Part shown: piece by piece, positions 58,812-64,000 of the stretch
How positions within the stretch are numbered: the stretch's first letter is position 1
How the letters are laid out: each line of letters opens with the position of its first letter
NCBI GenBank assembly: GCA_938041035.1
Contig: CALHYX010000035.1
Span: 62,001 to 126,000, forward strand
Reading direction: 5' to 3'
Source of the DNA: an uncultured Acidimicrobiales bacterium
GTDB lineage: Bacteria; Actinomycetota; Acidimicrobiia; Acidimicrobiales; SHLQ01
DNA length: 64,000 bases
Notes under the pieces: generated by a model
The model's database searches: none
What the model was told of the DNA's origin: nothing
What the model saw: the letters and a program-made list of their open reading frames with translations, nothing else
Made by a program: the position numbers and the translations under genes

Positions 58812-59294
58812 CTACAACCGCAGGGTGAAGAACCGACTGAAATCGTTCGGCTGGTAGCCGTCGAAGGGCTCCGATGGCCCGAAACCGACGCTCTCGTAGA
58901 GGTGCACGGCGGCCGCGAATGCGTCGTTGCTCCCGGTTTCGAGGCTGAGCCGGACATAGCCGCGTTGCGATGCCGCCCCCATCACGTGGGCCAGAACCGC
59001 TCGACCCACGCCCCGGCCCAGATGGGCAGGGGCGGTGCGCATGGACTTGACCTCGCCGTGGGTGGGATCGATCTCCCGCAGCGCCCCGCAGCCGACGAGG
59101 TCGTCACCATCCCACGCCGACCAGACGGTGACCGAGGGGTCGGCCAACCCGGCCACATCGAGGAAATGGCAGGCGTCGGGCGGCGAGTTCTCGCGCATGC
59201 CGTCCGCGTGCAGCCGCAGCAGCTCCTGGATCTCGGCTCCGGAGAGGTCGTCTTCGATGAGCCGGAATCGACCGCTGCCCGACGTGGAGTTCAT
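58812..59294 (-). CDS. GNAT-family N-acetyltransferase
   Basis: A 160-residue GCN5-type acetyltransferase. The acetyl-CoA loop is HLGRGVGRAVLAHVM, preceded by VKSMRTAPA and followed by LSLETGSNDAFAAAVHLYESVGF. Substrates could be small molecules or protein N-termini. ATG 59292-59294 is preceded by TACGCT at 6 nt. It stands alone, 93 bp upstream of ku. Confidence 0.9.
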   Translation of the reverse strand: MNSTSGSGRFRLIEDDLSGAEIQELLRLHADGMRENSPPDACHFLDVAGLADPSVTVWSAWDGDDLVGCGALREIDPTHGEVKSMRTAPAHLGRGVGRAVLAHVMGAASQRGYVRLSLETGSNDAFAAAVHLYESVGFGPSEPFDGYQPNDFSRFFTLRL

Positions 59295-59300
59295 CCCCTG

Positions 59301-59306
59301 AGCGTA
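59301..59306 (-). promoter_or_regulatory. -10 box (TACGCT), leaderless type
   Basis: TACGCT on the minus strand lies 6 nt before the GNAT ATG. Confidence 0.45.
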
Positions 59307-59344
59307 GCTACTTCGGCGCTGGGTATCGATCGGGCCGGGACCGC

Positions 59345-60199
59345 TCAGACGGTGAGCAGGGCGCGGGCGACGAGATCCATCCCGAAGGCGGTGAGAATCG
59401 CGAGGTACAACAAGCCGGTGGCGGCCATCACCGCGGCGTACTGCCGTTCGCGCAGCGCGGCCCGGGTGACCGCGACCAGGCCGATCGTCGTCACGACACA
59501 GGCGATCCAGAACCACCCCAACAATCCGTTGTAGCTGTCGTCGATGGTGCCGTTGATCACCGACCACATGCCGGTGGGCAACAACATCACCAGCAACTCA
59601 AAGGGCCAGGTGATGGCCGTCCACCGCACGAGTTCGAGCAGCGGCGATCGGGCGAGGCCCGGCTGCACCAGATACCAGTGGCCCAGCATCATGGCGTCGG
59701 ACACCGCGCCGAGGAACAGCGCCCCGACCACCAGCCGAGCCAGGATGAGCCAGAACGAGCCCCCGGCACCGTCGGCGGCCGGCACGAGTGCCGCCATGCC
59801 GATCACCGCGGTGACGAGATCCAGCACCGGGGGAAACTCCGCCGCGGTCTTGTCGAACCGTTGCTCGTCGCGGTCGATCCCGGTCATGTCGGCGATGCGT
59901 TGGCTGCGGCGCTCCACCTGGTCGCGCTGCCCGGCCACCCCGGCGCCTCGACGGTGAATCGACAAGCCGAGTGCCACCAGGCCAACCACCACCATGGCGG
60001 CGGTGAGCACCTCACGAGCCCCATTGTCCTGGTAGCGCAGACCGGCCACCACGGCGCCGGCGGCCATGGCGAGAAAGATCCCCCGCATCAGCCAGCCATA
60101 CCCGAGCCCGACCTGGCGGCGCCGGGTGGTCACCCATAGGAAAACCCAGCCGCCGGCCGCCCACTGGAGCAGAAACGTGGCGGCCTGGAGATCGCTCAT
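59345..60199 (-). CDS. hypothetical polytopic membrane protein
   Basis: A 284-residue protein with about eight hydrophobic segments, including FLLQWAAGGWVFLWVTT, GIFLAMAAGAVVAGL and a central FWLILARLVVGALFLGAVSDAMMLGHWYLV-like stretch containing a conserved-looking GHWYLVQPGL. A soluble loop of about 40 residues (80-120) carries many charged residues. No family is recognised. The ATG at 60197-60199 is chosen as the first plausible start before the helices. Confidence 0.7.
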   Translation of the reverse strand: MSDLQAATFLLQWAAGGWVFLWVTTRRRQVGLGYGWLMRGIFLAMAAGAVVAGLRYQDNGAREVLTAAMVVVGLVALGLSIHRRGAGVAGQRDQVERRSQRIADMTGIDRDEQRFDKTAAEFPPVLDLVTAVIGMAALVPAADGAGGSFWLILARLVVGALFLGAVSDAMMLGHWYLVQPGLARSPLLELVRWTAITWPFELLVMLLPTGMWSVINGTIDDSYNGLLGWFWIACVVTTIGLVAVTRAALRERQYAAVMAATGLLYLAILTAFGMDLVARALLTV

Positions 60200-60274
60200 C
60201 GGGCGCACCTCGCTACGAACACGGACACCGACGGTACGCGACGCCACCGGGGGAACCGCTACCGGACCCGGTGG

Positions 60275-60280
60275 TACCAT
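60275..60280 (+). promoter_or_regulatory. -10 box (TACCAT), leaderless type
   Basis: TACCAT lies 7 nt before the ATG at 60288. Confidence 0.45.
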
Positions 60281-60287
60281 CGGCGAC

Positions 60288-60866
60288 ATGACTGAACCGC
60301 GGGACGACACTCCATTCACCCCTGCGCCGCCGGCGGCACCAGCCGCCGATGCCGCCGCGACACCGGCACCACCAGCGCAGGCCGCCTTCACCGAGCCCGC
60401 GATGGCCGGCGCCGCACCCGCGGCCAACACGCCGCCGGGCTGGTACCCCGCAGGCGACGGAACCCAGCGCTACTGGGACGGTACGACGTGGACCAACCAC
60501 AGCGCACCAGCGGCCGCCGGCCACAGTCCCGCCCTCGGCGGAGCGCTGACCAACGACGAGCGCACGATGGCGATGCTCTCCCATCTCCTCGGGCTGTTCA
60601 CCGGGTTTATCGGGCCGCTGGTGATTTATCTGATCAAGAAGGACGAGTCGGCGTACGTGCGCCAGCAATCCGCCGAAGCGCTGAACTTCCAGATCACGGT
60701 GTTCATCGCCTACATGGTCTCGTTCGTGCTGATGCTGATCCTGATCGGCTTCCTGCTGTTCTTCGTGGTCCTGATCGCCTCGCTCATCTTGATGATCATG
60801 GCTGCGATGGCGGCCAACCGAGGCGAGAACTACCGCTACCCGGTCAACATCCGGATGATCAACTAG
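60288..60866 (+). CDS. DUF2510/DUF4870 membrane protein
   Basis: A 192-residue protein. A Pro/Ala-rich N-terminus leads to a DUF2510 segment (PGWYPAGDG, RYWDGTTWT at about 45-65), then a Tic20/DUF4870-like domain with DERTMAMLSHLLGLF, KKDESAYVRQQSAEALNFQ and two or three membrane helices, ending YRYPVNIRMIN. The pairing of these domains is frequent in actinobacteria; the function is unknown. Start supported by TACCAT at 7 nt. Confidence 0.88.
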   Translation: MTEPRDDTPFTPAPPAAPAADAAATPAPPAQAAFTEPAMAGAAPAANTPPGWYPAGDGTQRYWDGTTWTNHSAPAAAGHSPALGGALTNDERTMAMLSHLLGLFTGFIGPLVIYLIKKDESAYVRQQSAEALNFQITVFIAYMVSFVLMLILIGFLLFFVVLIASLILMIMAAMAANRGENYRYPVNIRMIN

Positions 60867-60908
60867 CGCGACCCTCCGGTCGGCCCGGCCGGCCGTTCGG
60901 GCCCGCCC

Positions 60909-62024
60909 TCAGGCGTCGATGACGGCGAGGGCGTGATCGACCCGATTCATCGGGTCCGGTCCGTCCACCGCTGCGACCACGATGTCTTCGAGCCGCGCGC
61001 CCCATCGGCCCGGCACGTAGATGCCCGGCTCCACCGAAAACGCGTGGCCGGCGACCAGCGCCGTCTCATTGCCTTCCACGATGTAGGGGTCTTCGTGGGC
61101 CTCGACACCGATGCCGTGCCCGGTGCGGTGGATGAAGTAGTCGCCGAACCCCGCGTCGGCGATGATCGCCCGACCGACGCGATCGACCTCCTCGCAGGGT
61201 GTGCCGACCGTCGCCGCCGCCACCGACGCCGCCTGGGCTTCGAACAGCACGTCATACAATTCGACAAACTCACTCGGCGGGTCACCGAGCCAGACGCAGC
61301 GGGTGATGTCGGAGCAATAACCAACGCGGTCATCGTCGAACATCGTGCCGCCAAAGTCACACAGCACCCCCTGGCCGGATTCGATCACCGTGGAACCGGG
61401 TTCGTGATGCGGGCTGGCGGCGTTGGCCCCCGCCGCGACGATCGCAAAGTTCACCCGCTGATGCCCCTCCGCCCGTATCTGGCGGCCCAGCTCCGAGCTC
61501 ACCTGGGCTTCGGTGCGCCCAACCAGTTCGATCTCTCCGCTCCGCAGACGGCCGGCGATCCGGTCGACCGCCGCCCCGGCGCGCCGCAGCATCTCGATCT
61601 CGTGAGCGTCCTTCACCGACCGGAGCGGGCTCGTTATCGCCGACCCTCGACCAAAGCGCGTCCGCGGCAGCTGATCCTGCAGGTCGACGACGAACCGGGC
61701 CCAGGTCTGATCGCCGATGGCGGCGGTGTCGGCCGCGCCCACCAGGTCGGCCACGATCGCGATCGGGTCGTCGGTCTCACCCCACGGGCGCAGCGCAAAC
61801 ACGCCGGGCCGTTCGACCACCCGGGGCGCCTCGAGTGCGGGGACGACCAGGGTGGCATCGCCGTCGACCGGTACCACCAGCATGGTGAGCCGTTCGAGCG
61901 GCATCGCCTCGTAGCCGGTGAGGTACGGCAGGTCGGCACCGACCGAAACGAGCAGCACATCGACGCCCTGGTCGGCCATGAGCGAACGGGTGCGGTCAAG
62001 ACGGGTGGCGAACATCTGCGACAT
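60909..62024 (-). CDS. Xaa-Pro aminopeptidase family M24 peptidase
   Basis: A 371-residue creatinase-type N-terminal domain plus pita-bread catalytic domain. The five metal ligands are visible: D223 (CDFGG), D239 (CSDITR), H303 (RTGHGIG), E332 (VEPGIY) and E346 (RLEDIV). It removes N-terminal residues before proline or cleaves dipeptides. The start is ATG 62022-62024, with TACGCT 6 nt upstream; the longer frame runs into the TPR gene. Its end is 42 bp from the convergent DUF4870 gene. Confidence 0.92.
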   Translation of the reverse strand: MSQMFATRLDRTRSLMADQGVDVLLVSVGADLPYLTGYEAMPLERLTMLVVPVDGDATLVVPALEAPRVVERPGVFALRPWGETDDPIAIVADLVGAADTAAIGDQTWARFVVDLQDQLPRTRFGRGSAITSPLRSVKDAHEIEMLRRAGAAVDRIAGRLRSGEIELVGRTEAQVSSELGRQIRAEGHQRVNFAIVAAGANAASPHHEPGSTVIESGQGVLCDFGGTMFDDDRVGYCSDITRCVWLGDPPSEFVELYDVLFEAQAASVAAATVGTPCEEVDRVGRAIIADAGFGDYFIHRTGHGIGVEAHEDPYIVEGNETALVAGHAFSVEPGIYVPGRWGARLEDIVVAAVDGPDPMNRVDHALAVIDA

Positions 62025-62030
62025 GGCTTC

Positions 62031-62036
62031 AGCGTA
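62031..62036 (-). promoter_or_regulatory. -10 box (TACGCT), leaderless type
   Basis: TACGCT on the minus strand lies 6 nt before the M24 peptidase ATG. Confidence 0.45.
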
Positions 62037-62059
62037 CCCAGCGGCGGACGTCGGCTCGA

Positions 62060-62953
62060 TTAGAGCAGGACGCGCCAGAGGAGGAACGCGGCGGTCGCCA
62101 CCACTCCCCACACGATGGCGGGGTGGCCGACCACCGCGGTCTCCATGGCCGAAGTCGACTCGCCGGGGCGCCGGGGCGGCGCCACGCGGCGTCGGCGCAG
62201 GAAGTAGGCGGTGATCAGCAACGGCATGGACGCCGCAACGTACGATCCGCTCAGGAGCCCGGCGAGGGCCATCACCAACGCGAACGTGAGCGCCGCCCCC
62301 AGGGCCAGGCCCCGGGTGCGATAACCCTGCAACACCTCTTCGGCGCGCGGCGACGATGTGCCCGAGAGCGTTGCCAGCCCTTCGTCTGATCGCCCGGTAC
62401 GGATCAGCGCCTCGCCCAGCAACATGCGGGCATCGTCGTTGGTCGGATCGAGCTCGATCGCCCGTTCGCAATAGCGGGCGACAGGACCCCAGTTCTTGGT
62501 AAGGCGCTCCACCCAGGCCATGGCCAACCAACCGGTCGGCTCGAGAGGGTCGATGTCGCGGGCGGCGCGGGCCGCGGCGCGCGCCCCTTCGTCGTCGAAC
62601 AGCGCCAGCCGAGCCCAGCTCAGTGCGAGTTGGGCGTCGACGTGGTCCGGGGCGACGTCGGCCCAGTCCTCGGCGGCGCGGGCCGACGATTCGATGTCGC
62701 CGCCCTCGGCCAGAGCATCGATTTTGAGTTGATGGGCCGTGTCGTTCCAGATATCCACCCGAAGCGCGGCGTCGGCCAGACCCACCGCCAGATCCGCCCG
62801 ACTCCGCTCGAGCAGCGCGACGCCGACCGGCAGTACCAGCTGGGCCGACTCGGGGACGACGTCAAACATCTCCGTGAGCACGCGCGCCGCCTCGGCGTCC
62901 TCGCCGGCAGCGAGCAGGAGTCGGAGATGCTCCGAGGCGACATGGTTGTCCAC
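62060..62953 (-). CDS. TPR-repeat protein with C-terminal membrane segments
   Basis: A 297-residue protein. The N-terminal 200 residues form tetratricopeptide-like helices (EHLRLLLAAGEDAEAARVL, ERAIELDPTNDDARMLLGEALI, TGRSDEGLATL). Two or three hydrophobic stretches follow (LALGAALTFALVMALAGLL and a C-terminal WGVVATAAFLLW). It is likely a membrane-tethered scaffold. The GTG start at 62953 lacks a clear -10 or Shine-Dalgarno sequence. It lies 46 bp after lipA and may be cotranscribed. Confidence 0.75.
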   Translation of the reverse strand: MDNHVASEHLRLLLAAGEDAEAARVLTEMFDVVPESAQLVLPVGVALLERSRADLAVGLADAALRVDIWNDTAHQLKIDALAEGGDIESSARAAEDWADVAPDHVDAQLALSWARLALFDDEGARAAARAARDIDPLEPTGWLAMAWVERLTKNWGPVARYCERAIELDPTNDDARMLLGEALIRTGRSDEGLATLSGTSSPRAEEVLQGYRTRGLALGAALTFALVMALAGLLSGSYVAASMPLLITAYFLRRRRVAPPRRPGESTSAMETAVVGHPAIVWGVVATAAFLLWRVLL

Positions 62954-62999
62954 GGTGTTTGCTTCGACCTCAAGCCCACGTCGCCTTGAGCCGGATCTT

Positions 63000-63908
63000 T
63001 TACCGGGCGGCGGCGCTCGCTGCTTGGCGGGCGTGGTAGCTCGACCGGGTGAGCGGGCTCGCCTCCACGTGCGGTATCCCGAGCTCGTTTTCCCCCACCG
63101 CCTTCAGCGCCTCAAACTCCTGAGGCTCCCACCAGCGGGCCACCGGCAGGTGATTCGACGTCGGGCGCAGATACTGCCCGATCGTGACGATGTCGACACC
63201 CACGCCGGCGAGGTCGGCGAGCGCACCCACCACTTCGTCATGGGTTTCACCCAACCCGACGATCAGGGAGGACTTGGTGGTCAGCCCCGCGGCCTTGGCC
63301 CGGGCGAGCACGGCAAGGCTGCGGGCGTAGGACGCCGAGGGCCGCACCGCTCGCTGAAGCCGGGCCACGGTCTCGAGATTGTGGTTCAACACGTCCGGGC
63401 GGGCCGCAAAGATTGTGGCCAGGGCATCCGGGTCGCCTTTGCAATCCGAGATCAGCACCTCGACCTGGCAGTCGGGTGTCCGGGTGCGGATGGCGGCGAT
63501 CGACGCGGCGAAACCGGCAGCGCCGCCGTCGGCCAGGTCATCGCGGGCGACGGTGGTGAGCACCGCGAACGACAAGTTCATCTCGGCCACCGCGGTCGCG
63601 ACCCGTTCCGGCTCGTCGGGGTCGGGGGCCTCGGGCTTGCGGGTATCGACCAGACAGAAGCCGCAGGCTCGAGTGCAGCGTTCGCCGTTGATCATGAACG
63701 TGGCGGTGCCATCGTTCCAGCACTCAAAGATGTTCGGGCAGCCCGCTTCCTCGCACACGGTGACGAGGTTCTGCGTCCGCATGATGCTCTTCAGCCGGCG
63801 ATAGTCGGGCCCCATGTTGGCCTTGACCCGCATCCATTCGGGCTTGCGGGACGCGATCGTGAGCCCATCGGTGACGCCGGCCTCGCTCAATCGACCGCGC
63901 AGCCGCAC
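63000..63908 (-). CDS. lipA: lipoyl synthase, 5' end uncertain
   Basis: A radical SAM enzyme inserting two sulfurs into protein-bound octanoate. The auxiliary cluster cysteines are CEEAGCPNIFEC (C52, C57, C63 counted from GTG 63908); the radical SAM motif is CTRACGFC (C78, C82, C85), and RSSYHA near the C-terminus supplies the serine ligand. The family N-terminus RKPEWMRVKANMG begins at about 21. The reading frame stays open without a stop to the window edge (64000), so GTG 63908 is provisional and the protein may be longer or fused to an upstream domain. Confidence 0.9.
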   Translation of the reverse strand: MRLRGRLSEAGVTDGLTIASRKPEWMRVKANMGPDYRRLKSIMRTQNLVTVCEEAGCPNIFECWNDGTATFMINGERCTRACGFCLVDTRKPEAPDPDEPERVATAVAEMNLSFAVLTTVARDDLADGGAAGFAASIAAIRTRTPDCQVEVLISDCKGDPDALATIFAARPDVLNHNLETVARLQRAVRPSASYARSLAVLARAKAAGLTTKSSLIVGLGETHDEVVGALADLAGVGVDIVTIGQYLRPTSNHLPVARWWEPQEFEALKAVGENELGIPHVEASPLTRSSYHARQAASAAAR

Positions 63909-64000
63909 CGACGTGCCGTCGAGGTGGGCGTCGCCGCCGCCCGGGGCATCGGAGTCCGCGGTGTACCCGACCCCGTCGCGACCGATCGGTTCGCCCGGTC

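Noticed and set aside
1..64000. tRNA or rRNA genes, insertion sequences, prophage or integrase genes
   Set aside because: I looked through intergenic gaps (all under 300 bp) and the translations and saw no such features. A structural RNA search was not run, so a small ncRNA could be missed.

Overview
The window is GC-rich, densely packed bacterial DNA with GTG/ATG starts, ATGA/GTGA stop-start overlaps, Tat- and lipoprotein-type secreted proteins, a fused biotin carboxylase/BCCP subunit, an LpdA-like flavoprotein and a Ku/polymerase-domain pair. This points to an actinobacterium. An Acidimicrobiia-like lineage is my best guess, from general gene content only. No rRNA, tRNA, CRISPR array, insertion sequence or prophage was seen, so it reads as ordinary chromosome.

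Layout. 1-5.96 kb (-): two GT4 glycosyltransferases, UDP-xylose synthase, UDP-glucose dehydrogenase and an LCP wall-glycopolymer ligase. 6.0-12.5 kb: pabB-pabC, a truncated acetyltransferase, birA divergent from a biotin carboxylase subunit, an LpdA-like reductase and a small membrane protein. 12.5-20.6 kb: a CDP-glycerol transferase-like gene, then the most unusual part of the window. On the minus strand lie a MauE-like gene, a Tat-exported 26-cysteine protein resembling the methylamine dehydrogenase light chain and carrying five C-terminal repeats, a membrane thioredoxin (MauD-like) and a multi-TM protein. Divergently, on the plus strand, lie a 97-aa signal-bearing peptide ending in CPACGMG, a DUF692/MNIO enzyme and a 61-aa protein, all overlapping: a probable RiPP cluster. 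20.6-29.7 kb: a ferredoxin, then a six-gene glycosyltransferase operon. 29.7-32.1 kb (-): a class IV aminotransferase and sulfotransferase-like pair, and a secreted membrane protein. 32.2-34.3 kb (+): a Wzm/Wzt-type polysaccharide ABC exporter. 34.4-40.8 kb (-): a CAP-domain lipoprotein, two sulfotransferases and a 1212-aa sulfotransferase/coiled-coil/GT2/GT4 fusion. 41.0-43.5 kb: a SpoIID-domain protein. 43.6-47.5 kb (-): rmlD, rmlB, rmlC and a flippase-like protein. 47.5-64 kb: mostly housekeeping and secreted proteins: rhodanese-ThiF, sirtuin, a trypsin-like protease, pepA, a secreted RNase with barstar, an M16 peptidase, LigD-type polymerase with Ku, an M24 peptidase and lipA.

How it works together. 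About half the window makes, modifies and exports a cell-surface glycan: UDP-glucuronate/UDP-xylose and dTDP-rhamnose donors, many GT-A/GT-B/GT-C transferases, sulfotransferases, an ABC exporter, a flippase and an LCP ligase. The 14-20 kb region appears to make secreted cysteine-rich products.

A recurring regulatory pattern is visible. Twenty genes, most of them first in their transcription unit, have a TANNNT hexamer ending 5-8 nt before the start codon, as in leaderless actinobacterial transcripts. I used it to choose several starts.
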